DNA of 64,000 nt, from contig NW_003314305.1 of NCBI RefSeq assembly GCF_000143415.4, forward strand, positions 1,566,101 through 1,630,100, in the 5' to 3' direction. This stretch comes from Selaginella moellendorffii (Eukaryota; Streptophyta; Lycopodiopsida; Selaginellales; Selaginellaceae). The notes below the pieces were generated by a model that saw nothing but the letters and a program-made list of their open reading frames with translations, did no database searches and was not told the DNA's origin. Position numbers and translations under genes: made by a program. Positions 35,481-47,400 of this stretch are shown here, in pieces (within the stretch, counting starts at the first letter, position 1; every line of letters starts with the position of its first letter).

Positions 35481-37295
35481 ATGGAGGCGGCCAGGGCCGG
35501 ATTATCGAGCATTCTCGTCATCGCGCTGCTTCTCGAGGTAATTTCTTGCCAGAGCGACGTCGAGTGCCTCAGGGAGTTCAAGAGCTCGTTCAGGGATCCC
35601 ATGCGCTTCCTCGACTCGTGGGTCTTCCCGCCGACGTCTAACATCTGCAACTTCGCCGGGATCACTTGCCTCCACCCGAACGATTCCAGAGTGTATGGCA
35701 TCTCTCTTCCAGGATCCGGGTTCACGGGGGAATTTCCTCGAGGCCTGGACAAGTGCTCCAGCCTCACGACCCTCGATCTCTCACAGAACGAGCTCAGCGG
35801 CAGCATTCCAGCCAACGTTTGCAGCATTCTTCCATACCTGGTGGCCTTCGACATCCACGAGAATTCCTTCTCGGGATCCATCGATACCTCCTTCAACAAT
35901 TGCACCTATCTCAACAATCTCGACTTGAGCCAGAACAGATTCTCGGGACCCATTCCCGGACAGATTGGAGTTCTTCCGCGGCTAACCAAGTTTGACGTCT
36001 CCAACAACCAGTTCTCGGGGCCAATTCCGTCATCTTTCCTTGGCCGGAACTTCCCGTCTAGCGCCTTTGCCAGCAATCCAGGGCTGTGCGGTCAGCCTCT
36101 ACGTAACCAGTGCTCTGGGAAGAAGAAGACGAGCGCGGCACTGATAGCGGGCATCGCGGCTGGCGGAGTTTTAGCTCTCGTGGGGGCGGCGGTGGCTTTC
36201 ATTTGCTTCTTCCCGGTGAGAGTCCGGCCCATCAAAGGTGGAGGAGCAAGAGACGAGCACAAGTGGGCCAAGAGGATCCGAGCTCCACAGTCGGTGACCG
36301 TGTCACTGTTCGAGAAGCCTCTTACCAAGTTGAAGCTGACGGACCTCATGGCCGCGACCAACGACTTCTCGCCGGAGAACGTCATCGGCTCCGGCCGCAC
36401 AGGTGTGATCTACAAGGCCACGCTTCAGGACGGGTCCGTGCTCGCGATCAAGAGGCTCAAGCTCTCGGCTCACGCGGATAAGCAGTTCAAGTCGGAGATG
36501 GAGATTCTCGGCAAGCTCAAGCACCGCAACTTGGTGCCTTTGCTCGGCTACTGCGTCGCCGACGCCGAGAAGCTGCTGGTTTACAAGTACATGCCGAATG
36601 GGAGCTTGAAAGACTGGCTGCATGGGACGGGGGAGTTTACGCTCGACTGGCCCAAGAGGCTTCGGGTGGCTGTCGGAGCGGCCAGGGGGTTGGCGTGGCT
36701 CCACCATAGCTGCAACCCGAGGATCATCCACCGGAACATCAGTGCTAGCAGCATTTTGCTCGACGAGGACTTTGAGGCCAGAATCACGGACTTTGGCCTC
36801 GCCCGCCTCATGAACCCGGTTGACACCCACATCAGCACGTTTGTCAATGGAGACTTCGGAGACGTCGGGCACGTAGCGCCCGAGTATTTGAGGACCTTGG
36901 TGGCGACCGCGAGAGGAGACGTATACAGCTTCGGCGTGGTGTTGCTCCAGCTGACAACCGGCCAAAAGCCTGTGGAGGTGGTGTCTGAGGATGGTTTCCG
37001 GGGGAATCTCGTCGACTGGGTGGGAATGCAGTCCCAGAACGGCACACTTGGGAGCGTGATCCAGAGCTCGCTGAAAGGGGCCGAGGTGGACGCCGAGCAG
37101 ATGCAGTTTCTGAAGATAGCCATCTCGTGCGTTGCCGCAAATCCAAAGGAGCGACCTTCTTCCTACGAAGTCTACCAGCTGCTGCGAGCGGTAGGCCAGA
37201 AATACCACTTCTCGGATCAAAACGACGAGATCCCTTTGGTCGACTCGACGGGGATCGACTGCGACGAGCTTATCGCGGCGTCACGCTCCGGCTGA
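35481..37295 (+). CDS. BIR1: LRR receptor-like kinase, BIR1 (LRR-X) type
   Basis: Single exon, 604 aa. Signal peptide, LRR N-cap, five LRRs, C-cap (NPGLCGQPLRNQCSGKKK), a transmembrane helix (LIAGIAAGGVLALVGAAVAF, about residues 215-240) and a kinase domain. Kinase features: GSGRTGVIYKA, AIKRL lysine, HRNISASSILL (HRN in place of HRD), DFGLARLMNPVDTHISTFVN, APEYLRT, GDVYSFGVVLLQLTTGQKP, and the LLRAVGQKYHFSDQ C-terminus characteristic of Arabidopsis At5g48380. BIR proteins bind BAK1/SERK co-receptors and restrain immune and growth signalling at the plasma membrane. The HRN variant also occurs in Arabidopsis BIR1. This is the only copy here with a kinase. Confidence 0.88.
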   Translation: MEAARAGLSSILVIALLLEVISCQSDVECLREFKSSFRDPMRFLDSWVFPPTSNICNFAGITCLHPNDSRVYGISLPGSGFTGEFPRGLDKCSSLTTLDLSQNELSGSIPANVCSILPYLVAFDIHENSFSGSIDTSFNNCTYLNNLDLSQNRFSGPIPGQIGVLPRLTKFDVSNNQFSGPIPSSFLGRNFPSSAFASNPGLCGQPLRNQCSGKKKTSAALIAGIAAGGVLALVGAAVAFICFFPVRVRPIKGGGARDEHKWAKRIRAPQSVTVSLFEKPLTKLKLTDLMAATNDFSPENVIGSGRTGVIYKATLQDGSVLAIKRLKLSAHADKQFKSEMEILGKLKHRNLVPLLGYCVADAEKLLVYKYMPNGSLKDWLHGTGEFTLDWPKRLRVAVGAARGLAWLHHSCNPRIIHRNISASSILLDEDFEARITDFGLARLMNPVDTHISTFVNGDFGDVGHVAPEYLRTLVATARGDVYSFGVVLLQLTTGQKPVEVVSEDGFRGNLVDWVGMQSQNGTLGSVIQSSLKGAEVDAEQMQFLKIAISCVAANPKERPSSYEVYQLLRAVGQKYHFSDQNDEIPLVDSTGIDCDELIAASRSG

Positions 37296-37524
37296 CCGGG
37301 AGGACGCCCGCGCAAAGTCGTTCACGTAGCTGGTGTGGTTTGTGAGGATTTCGCTTTCGCTTTCTCCATTCGTTTCGTGTAGACGAAGCGTGAGGTACGT
37401 AGCTAGTGGGGGACAGGCAAGCTCTCGTCCTCGTCCACAGATGGAACTCTGGTCGGGGTTGCAAATAGGCACAGGTGGTATACAGATACACAGGTGGGAC
37501 TCTCACTTATATAACGACGAAACG

Positions 37525-38450
37525 GGAGGGCCATCGCGCTTCAGCACACGGATTTCTCTCTGGGTGCCAGTCAAACAGCTCAGGCCCGAGTGTCTGGAGC
37601 TCGCCATTCACAAAGCAGGCTCTGAAAGACGCCACAGCCTTCTCGTGACGACACTCCTCGTCGCTGCTTTTACCACCGCCAGGAGAGTTGCCACCACCAC
37701 CTAGGTACTTGCGAGCTCGTCCTCTCCTGATTAATGCGGCCGTTTTCAGCAGTACACAGGGACGCCAGCTCCACTTCCTCCCGGACCGCAGTAAAAGCGT
37801 CGAGTGGATCTTCCTCCTCCTCACAGGTCTTTCGTTTCTTTCTCGTGTCCTGATGCTTCATCGCTGTAGGTGTGGTAGTGTTCGCCTTCTCGTCCTCGTC
37901 CTCCCAGGCCGCTGACACCGCTCCAGAGCTCCCTCGTGCATTCTACCAGCCATAGCCTCGCTCCAAAGTTGCCAGTGTCCATCTCCGTCGTTGTGAGCCA
38001 TTATGGAGACCATCCTCTTCCGCCACCCTGCTGCTCGTCTTGTCCTGTCGTCCCTCTTTCGTCTCTAGTGGCGTTTTCTTTTCCCCGCTGCGTTCGCTAT
38101 TCCCAGTCGTGAGAATTTATCTCCTGCTGCGTCCTTTTCATCTCTGTCAGCCTTGACACTCGAAACTGTTTAGCTAGGCCGGACTCTGGACCACACTCGA
38201 GCTTGGCAGTCTTGTCCATTCCCATTTGGAATCGTCGTCACTGGAGCTTGGATTTGACACCAATCTGCGACGTTTTCTCCGCGTAGTTTACGTCACCGAC
38301 GAGCTTGACGAGAGCCTCAGCTTGACTTACTGTTGTAGCTCGTGTTTCAAACGAGCTCCCTGTGCGGGCTCCTATTGCCTTGATTGTCCCTGGCGAGAGA
38401 GAGCTTATTTATCGCGAACTTCAGGAGAGATCCTCGACATCTACGTTCTT
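37525..38450 (-). pseudogene. partial LAS1 pseudogene
   Basis: The minus strand matches the last exon of LAS1 (43020-44239) from CTCTCCTG.AAGTTCGCGATAAA through LVKLVGDV.YAEKTS, the acidic KKRKTCEEEEDPLDAFT stretch and the terminal HPERN / IQREI region to the stop. An internal deletion removes about 43070-43335 of the parent, and several indels break the frame. No upstream exons found. It lies tail-to-tail with the BIR1 kinase. Confidence 0.85.
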
Positions 38451-39144
38451 TGCGTGGTCTTTTTTCGAGAAGCGCGTATAGAAAGCAGTATATTCTTTTG
38501 CAAAACCTTTAATATCTCGTACATGAAACAAACCTGAAAACAGATAGCCTCAACACCAACAGAAGGCTCAAGACGAAATCTAAACACTTCAGCATGGCAA
38601 GGACCTGCATGGCGCACTTTAGTGGGCACTAGAATATAATACCACACAGTAGTGAACTTGCGTAAAGAACTCTGGGCTGTCGTCGTCAATCAGAACAACA
38701 GCAAGAACGCAACCATATGTGATCTTTGCATGGAGCTTGCAAATATCCTCAAGACTCATAACAAGGACATGAAAATCCACTCGTGGTCTGGGAGACTCCC
38801 TAGCAGCATAGGACCTCCCGCGTGTACGTCACATTTGAGTTCACGACCGCCAGCCTCGGCCTCACCAAAGGCAGCAGCAGCTCGAGAAGACGAACAGATT
38901 TCACAGGAAGAGGAGCATCCATGAATTCTGTAAGACAAGCATAAGACGGAACGAAGGAGACAAGGGACGACGCGATCGCAGCACTCCATTCGCAATGTTA
39001 ATTCAAGTTTGCCCGAGACGAATATCTCGCTCTTAAAAGCTTGTAGTCAAGCAGCTTCTTTTGTTACTATGTTACTCCACGGGCAACGCAGGAAGCCTTG
39101 GAGCAGAACTTCCCAGGTACATCCTAGTCTTATCGAATTCAGTT
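38451..39144. other. no supported gene
   Basis: Short frames on both strands (for example minus strand 38540-38690, reading LRKFTTVWYYILVPTKVRHA) look exon-like but I cannot place them in a family or link them by splice sites. Confidence 0.3.
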
Positions 39145-39666
39145 TGAATCTCACTGTGCTGCCCTAACCTGCTGGATCGACGCTTCTACAATATAGTTGA
39201 TTTCTTTTCCATGTATGCACGCAAGGTCGTCTGCCAGGACTTGTCAGCTATGATGACATTCACGCCAGGCCTCATCCCAGACCACTCAGGTGACACTTCA
39301 GTCTTTGTTGCTTCTCAGCACAGGATTCCTCAGCTTTTAGATCTCTTGCAAGCGTTTGTGGAGCACTTGGGGCTGTTCGAGGTCCGGGTGGTGTGTCAGT
39401 ATGATCACCCCGGGAGCCTGGCCATTGCAGTTAGAACTCCAGAAACTCTGAAGTGCAAAACTTGGAAGCCGCGGAGAGTGGTCTTCGTGGATGCAGATGT
39501 GTTGGTTTCCAATGGCTGCAGGCTGCAGCTTTCAGCCATTCTTGGCAACAAGACGTTTGCCATTCACTCGACAAAAATCTCTACAGATGTAGAAGAGCTT
39601 ATCAGCAATGCTAAGGGTGAGACTCACATGATTCCCAAACCAGTCATGTCACTCAACGGGGTGTAG
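39145..39666 (+). other. unrecognised open frame, possible exon or pseudogene
   Basis: A frame open from about 39148 (ISLCCPNLLDRRFYNIVDFF) through the ATG at 39211 to TAG at 39664-39666. The composition is protein-like (FVASQHRIPQLLDLLQAFVE, RRVVFVDADVLVSNGCRL), without low complexity. The family is not recognised. A plausible intron (TGACACTTCAG) might shorten it. Downstream sequence to about 39950 could hold another exon. It may be a fragment of a duplicated gene. Confidence 0.3.
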
Positions 39667-41903
39667 CATTTTTACGTTGTTGCAAAGGAATGGGGCAAGC
39701 TTGTGAAGTTTGGCCAGGTTTGGAGAATGTGGCTAAGGGAAGTTTAACGTGAAACGGCTGAGAGTTAGTGCCTTTTGCAACTCTGTAGCCCAGGTAAAGA
39801 TGGTTACATTACAGATGGGAAATGCTAGCTTTCCGGTGGCTGCAACTCACACTGAAATGCCTCGGTCGACGGTTGAAGAGATTGCAGAAGAGTTTTCTCA
39901 ATGGCACCTGCTGCTCATTATGAACATCTATAGCCGTGGTGATCAACGTTGACATGCCCGAATCTGCAGATGCATATATTGGAATGGACAGAGGATGGTC
40001 AACATTTGCTCCAAGTTCCTTTGTTGGAGGAAAATTGAGGACATTTTAAATTAGAATTCATGCTTGCCCCGCTGATGTAATGTAATGTAATATCACACTT
40101 TGGACATGGGATTGATTTCTAATGCTTCTGAGGCTGACCAAAGTTGACTCTTTTTCGATAGTTGATGGATTGACTGGGGAACTTCTCCTTGTTAAAATCT
40201 TGGCTGATGTCCACCCAGGATGGGATGCGATGCATCGATCATGATAACCTCTACTCCAGACAACTTGGCTGAAAGAGATGCAGGAGTTAACAGGGACTTG
40301 GCTGGTGATGGTTTTAGCGGCGGTGGAAGCCGAGTGGCGGGGAGCGGTGTCTTGTGCTGATTGCAACATTCAAAAGGCTTAAAAAACCAACTTACAGGAA
40401 AGTTGTTTTGGTATTGATCCAATGCCACAGTTGGATAGTTTCTTCATCTCAAAATGTTTCGGCTGTGATTTTTTGCTCACAGATGTTTCTTTAGAGATGA
40501 TTTAGGCTGCTTCTATTATGATTGGGCTTTGAAAAAGAATGCACAAAAACCAGAGAGGCACGTAGTAAAACAGGAACGCTCACAGGTAAGTTCTTGCCAG
40601 TTCTGTTTCTTAATTAAGCGCAATAATACTAGAGATATTATTTATGATGCATGAATGCACTGCTGTCGAGCTTGGATTGGTTGAAGACTGTTGTGGAGCT
40701 TGGATTGAAGATATTGTTTATCATGTAGTCTAGTTCCAAGCTCCCGTAACTATGGTCAAGGTGCTCACGGGTGGCACTGACCCTTCTAGTCAGCTCAGGT
40801 CAAACATCCCCTGCTAATGCATCTATGGATTGGTGTCCAATTTGTGTCAATCTTGCCTCACACCACTCTCAGCTGTGATCAAGGAGCTCCTCCTCATCAA
40901 CTTTCCATTGCTGCCTCTTATCGTCCAGGTAGCCTGCAGATTAAACAAGCAGAAAAAGACAGGTACGGCAAACGAGCACCTTTCTCATTCCAGCTTTTTG
41001 ATTTGCCATTCCTTTTGTGTATTTTAAGTTTCAGTTCTAGCAAAATAGAAAGTCTCAGGAAGTAAAAACTATTTATAGTATCTGTATATATATATATATC
41101 CGTAATCAAGTTCTATCGCTTTTTTTTTTTTTTAATCTCTTCTTTGAATCCTTGTGTGATGGCACAAGAAGGTGGTCTTCTCTGTGGCTGAAAGAGATGG
41201 CATTGCTGTTTGTGACATTCAATAACTATCGGAGCATTTGGTGGTAAAGCAAGGGGAAGCTCTTGACTTCTCTTTGGTCCATATCTTCACTTGATCTTGA
41301 CTAATTGTTGGATTGAAAACCTTTGTCCACGTTCTCTTTCTTTCCCCGTTGCTCCTTATTCCTTCTTGCTCTGTTGTTTTGCTCTTATGCTCCTTGATGT
41401 GAGAAACACTTACAATCTATCAGTAATGGGATTTGGCTTCAAAAGGAGAATCAACCCATAATCATCTGAGAAGAGATCTATGTTGCTCTTGTACTAAGCT
41501 TGAGTACACATTAATTGAAAGCAATAATTAAAAATTATTAAATAGTGGACAGAATTATATATACACATTATATTCATAGTCATTTTAGAGGTTATCATAG
41601 CAATATAACAAGACGTTCTGAAGTCAGAATCACACTTAAAGTAGCAAATTTGTAAATTTGCTTCAATCATTAATTACAACACTATTGCAATTGTATTCAA
41701 AACATCCTTGGGTTCTGCTTTAAAATCATCAATTTCCTCTAGCAAAGGAACTTCCTGCCTGGAGAAAATATTGACCACCCGCTTAAATTCTCTATATTCC
41801 AACCCTCTCCATATATGCATCCGGACAAAGTTGATCACGGCGGTTTAAATATTCGAATCTACTTTAATGGGATTCGAACCCCGGGTTTAGGGTTTATCGG
41901 GCG
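39667..41903. other. intergenic, no supported gene
   Basis: AT-rich toward the right; short poly-T and (TA)n runs near 41085-41130. The last 100 bp before 41904 are the LAS1 promoter and leader. Nothing else recognised. Confidence 0.45.
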
Positions 41904-44239
41904 ATGAAGAAGAAGACGAAAGAGAAGAAGAATGTGCGCCTGGTCGCCTGGGGCAGCTGGAAGGAATGGGATTGCGTGAGATCTGCGCTCTTCTCGGATT
42001 GCTCATCGAGAATATCGGCCGCGATCGACAGGGTACGCTCTTGTTCGTCCATTTCTTTGACGAGATTCTTGGAATTTGCACAGATTACGGCATGGCAGGC
42101 AAGAGCGCGTGTCCCGATTGCGGTGGAAATCACGGCCAATCTTCTCAGCATTCACCTAAGAGATCCTTCGATGAGGTTTGTTTCGTGAGAAAAAACGAGT
42201 CAGGGTTACAGCTTTTTTCAGGGACGACATTCCAGAGAATTTAGTTCTCTCCGAACAGCTGCTGCGATTGATGTACGCAATGTCGATAATGAGGTAGAGT
42301 ATGAATTTTTTGGAGGTTTCTCTTTGACGAGTGTTCTTCCAGGCTCATCAATGGCGTAGTAGACGATAAGAAGAATTTCCGGTTTGGTTCTGTGGCAACA
42401 CGAGCTTGCCAGGCAGAGCTTCCTCACTTGCTAGTGAGCATTCGCCATGGTATGTTCTATGTTCTTTTTTCTCTCGCTTTTCTTTTTCTTGTTTGAAATC
42501 CATCACTTGTATTTTAGATTCTGCTCACGGAGAACTTCCTGCGATATCATTGCTACGTATGGCAAGCAAACAAGTTAGTATGCTTTTCTTGTCATTTTTT
42601 TCCCCCTGTGATTAACATTTTCTATTTTTTGTAGGCGTTAGAGTGGCTAAAGGCTTTCTACTGGCAACGCCAAAGGACAACTTTACATGCTGCTCGAGCC
42701 CATCTTAAAGCTCTCCTCATGGAGTACGTGACCATGCTGCAAAAAAGCTATGTTCCATGCGAGGATCTAAGCGGCCACGACAAGAAGCAATTGAAAAGAG
42801 GTAATGTTCCAGTTTCTATTGTCGTTTTTTATTTCCTAAGAAAAACATTTTCAGTTCGTCACGACAGAGATTTGCTACTCCAAAAACTCATCAAGGCGTC
42901 ACTAGCAGTGCCGCAGGAAGTCGTCTCGATACTAATCGACGACGCGCTTCTAGAAAAAGACGACGCAAACAACGAAGATCAAATGGAAGCTACTGGATCA
43001 AACGCAAGGAAGCTGGCGTCAGTCGAGGATCTCTCCTGGAAGTTCGCGATAAACAAGCTCTCTCTCGCAATGCCACAAATCTTACCAATGCTGGCTCTCG
43101 GGATAACCAGGCGACTAGCAGGCTTAGAGGCAATAGCAGACGGCACAGGCTACTCGGCAATCAGCGAAGACGGTACCGAAGTTGCGAAGATCTCCAGCGA
43201 TCTCGAGGCCAACAGGCTGACGGACTGGCTCGAGTGGCTTCTCGAGTGCAAAGAGAAGCGGGTCACTGTAAAGCCGGAAATGGAGATTTACCTCGAGAAC
43301 GGTGGAGTCCATGGCCAAATCTCTCAAGAGCTCACCAGGGAGCTCCTGTCCACGTGCCTGAAACAAGAGCTACAACACAAAGTCAAGCCGAGGCTCGTCA
43401 AGCTCGTCGGTGACGTATACTACGCGGAGAAAACGTCGCGGCTTGCTCAGAAGCTGTGTCAATTCCAAACTCCAGCGACGACGATTACAAATGGAAATGG
43501 ACAAGACTTAGGTGACGACGGCGAGGCTCGTGTGGTCCAGAGTCCGGCCGAGCTAAACAGTTTAGAGTCAAGGCTGACAGAGATGAAAAGGACGCAGCAG
43601 GAGATAATTCTTACAACTGGGAATAGCAAACGTAGCGGGGCCGAGGAACAACGAAGAGGAGCCAGTAGAGACGAACGAACGAGGAGAGGACAAGACGAGC
43701 AGCAGAGTGGTGAAGAGGACGGTCTCCATAATGGCTCACAACGACAGAGATGGACACTGGCGAGGAACTGGCAAGCCTGTGCTATAGGCATGCTTCCATC
43801 CTCTTGCTACTTTGGAGGAGTGCGGCCTTCATGGCTGGTAGAATGCACGAAGGAGCTCTGTAGTGATAGCAGGAGCTGGGAGGACGAGGAAGAGAAGGCC
43901 ACCTCTACTACACTTGCAGTGATGAAGGATCAGGACATGAGAAAGAAACGAAAGATCTGTGATGAGGAAGAGGAGGATCCACTCAACGCTTTCACTGTGG
44001 CCCAGGATGTGGAGAAAGGAAGTGAAGTTCCTGTCATTAATGAGGAGAGGAGGAGCTCGCAAGTACCCAGTGATGATGCTGGTGGTGGTGGCAATGCTGG
44101 TGATAAAAGTGGTGATAAGGAGTGTTGTCACGAGCAGGCAATGGCATCCATCAAAGGCTGCTTGCTTGTGAATGGCAAGCTCCAGATAGTCAGGCCTGAA
44201 GTGTTGACTGCCATCCAGAGAGAAATTTGTGTGCTGTAG
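41904..44239 (+). CDS. LAS1: LAS1-type ribosome-biogenesis endoribonuclease
   Basis: Seven exons with consistent phases: 41904-42032, 42099-42175, 42222-42293, 42343-42449, 42518-42573, 42635-42800, 42855-44239; 663 aa. The N-terminal Las1 HEPN domain begins RLVAWGSWKEWDCVRSALFS, continues RVPIAVEITANLL and LLRLMYAMSIMRLINGVVDD, and carries the R-x4-H catalytic motif as IRHDSAHGELPA across the exon 4/5 junction, then ALEWLKAFYWQ. The large last exon is a variable LAS1 C-terminus with WTLARNWQACAIGMLP and a basic/acidic KKRKICDEEEEDP segment. Las1 cleaves ITS2 of pre-rRNA in the nucle(ol)us together with the Grc3/NOL9 kinase. No defect seen. Confidence 0.9.
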
Positions 44240-44309
44240 CAACCTTGCTTTAATTTGTGAGATTATTTATCCTTTTTCTTAGCCTTTTATATCACCACCC
44301 TAGTCTAGA

Positions 44310-44467
44310 TGTATGTACATATACATATATACATACATACATATGGATACATATATATATATATATACATATGGATACATACATACATACATACACACAC
44401 ACATACATACATACATACATACATAATTACATACATATACATACGTACAATTAAATATATATGTGTG
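44310..44467. repeat. (ACAT)n / (TA)n compound microsatellite
   Basis: Tracts of ACATACAT and TATATA between the LAS1 3' end and the LTR of Ty3/gypsy copy 2. Confidence 0.9.
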
Positions 44468-47400
44468 TGTGAATGCATGGAATATGGAAATGGAAAAAAA
44501 GTATATATTTAATTAAAAAACCAAAAAACCCTAACTTATATATGGAGTGAGTGGTTTGGATCAAAATCCTACTATACTAATATTAATATATAGTATACAC
44601 TTAAACTTCACATCATCCTCTCCTTTCAAAAGGATTAATCGTAATTAAGGTTATTTGGTTGAAAGTTGGGATTTGAAAGAACATGAAGAGGAGGCACTAG
44701 TAGATTTATAGGTGGTGTGAATTGTTCCTAAACTTTGTATAAAGTGTTTCAATTGCTACATATACATAATTTTTGGACAATTAGCTTGTTAAGTGTTATA
44801 CCGAACCTCATAAACTCACAATCCAACTTGTTACAAACACCCAATATGGTCCCTTCCACTAAGCAAGGAGCCCTTTACACAAATCAGATACTATAAAATT
44901 AAGAAACAAAAAAATATTAAATCATCTATTTTGTACTTCGCAAGTGGACAAGGATAGGAGTTGTAGTATCATTGTTGTCCCACTTATACACCACCTATGT
45001 GTTCAGTAAACTCTATTTGAACTAGTGGAAGAATACTTGCTAAACATTGATCCCAAGACTTAGCATCAATAACTTGTGGCAATTGCAAAAGTAGATTCAA
45101 CTTTGTTAATAGTATTAGATCATGACTATATAAAAGTTTATATGGTAAAGCACCAATAGATCTCTATACCCCTATGATATACACATATCAAAGAGATGGC
45201 AGATAACCATCCCAATGTGAATGCTAAAAGTTCATATACTTCACACTCATCCTTTTAAAGGTCTAAAGAAGTTGTTCTACTAAACCATCCGTCTATGAAT
45301 GATAAGCACTTGTCAAAGTGTGGCATATCCCTATTTGAGATATTAAAACATAAAATGCATGAGCTTTAAATGCAGAACTATTATTTAAGAGAATCCACTC
45401 GAGACAAGAATGTAAATACACCACTCGATTAAAGAAAAAGTATCCAACAGTAGTCATAGATGCACTATCAAGAGCACTAACTTTCACTTAACAAGTTAAA
45501 TAGTTAAAGGAAATAATGACATGTTTATTGCTAGTAGTTGATCGTGGAAAAGACTCTATCAAATCAAACACTACTAACTTAAATGGACAGGAAATTGCAA
45601 TTGACTTTAACTATCTTTTTATAGTATAAGGGGGAATATTACAAATATGGCACCAAATGCAGTTACATACATACTAGATAATATCATGTTGCATCTTCGG
45701 CTAATAAAAAGACTTGCGCAACTTCTCAATCATATGATAATGTCCCATATGCTTGTCGAGAATAGGAGAGTCATAGTAGGCATGGAGGAAACATAGAATA
45801 AAGATTAAAGGCAACTAGTCATAAGTTCCCTAAAAATAAAAAAAGGTCCTTTTTAATGTGATATTGAGAATGGAAATGCCAAAACAATAAGTTATCAACA
45901 AATAATATAGGATTCTCAAACATATCATGAAGTCTTCAAATCCATATCTCAACTTTTTGAGCTTCACAAACCTCATTAATAGAAGGTAAATTTTGCTCAT
46001 CACCTTATAGATACTAAACATTAAATATAACAATTGCTAACGGCATAGAATTTTTATCAAAAAAATTCACTAATGCTAAAATAACAAACTTTTCAAGAAT
46101 AGGAGAAGTAAGTAAAGAAGGGAAAGAAGTTCGAAAAAGGGCATTTATATTAGCCATAGAACTATTTGGGTAATAAATAACCTCAAAATTATATATCTAA
46201 AGCTTTATAACCCATTGAACAATACAACCATCTAAATTCTTCCACTTGAATAATGAAGTAATTGTAGCATGATTACCTTTTAGTAATGTTTAAGAACCAT
46301 ATAAATATGTGTGAAGCTTCTTAAAACCCCAAACTAGTACTAAACACTCTTTCTTTGTTATGGAGTAGTTCATCTTTGTTAGTTATAATGTACGGCTGAT
46401 ATATGTAATGGGATGTAAATGGTTTTGATAATAGTCTTAGGGGTGTATTGATAAAAAAGACCATAAGTATGTTGAGTCAATGCTACGAGGTTAAATGTAG
46501 TTTGGATATGCTAAAATTAGAGGAGTCATCAATAGCTTTTTAAAATTTATAAATGCTTATAGACAATCCTCAGACCAAATAAAAGAAGCTGTTGACAACT
46601 TCAACAATACTTGCAATAGTGCAGTATGATTAAAAAAATGATTAATAAAATAATTGAGATATTACATCTTATATAGGAAGTGTTACATATCATTCACACA
46701 CTTTGAAGTAGGAAATTTTAAAATAATCACAAGTTTGTTAGAAACAATTTGCAAACCTTCACGAAAAATATGGCACCCAAGATAAGTCATGACTTTGGAC
46801 TCAAACACACATTTCAACCATTTCAACTTTAAACTAACTTCCCACAATTGATCCAATACCTTGTGAACATCATAGATGTGCTCCTCCCACATCCCCTTTA
46901 AATATTATCAATGAAGTCAGTAGTCACTTCTGGCATATTGCAAAGAACTTTATCTATTATCTACTAAAAAGTTGCTAGAAAATTATTAATTTGAATAACA
47001 TCACTAAGAACTTTAGAAACTAAATGGTGTACAAAAAACAATCTTGGGAACATCTTCTTTGGCCATTGGCACTTAAAGGCAAGATCTAGTTTGGTGAACT
47101 AATAACTTCTTCTTAGATAGTTCAGTAGATTAATAATATGAGGAAGAGGGTACATATTCGGGATAGTCACTTTGTTTAATAAATAATAATCAATGCAAAA
47201 TTGAATACTCCCATCGGGCTTTATCACAATATGAGGTTCACATGCTCAAGGACTCTAAGACTTTTAAATAACACCTTTCTTCAATATTTCTTTAACATTT
47301 GTGTGTAAAATTTTGATTTCCCTCAGTGACTTATGCAGAATAAAAATCTTAATTGGATGAGCATCCTTAGTTAGAATAGGATGGCACATTGGATTCTTAG

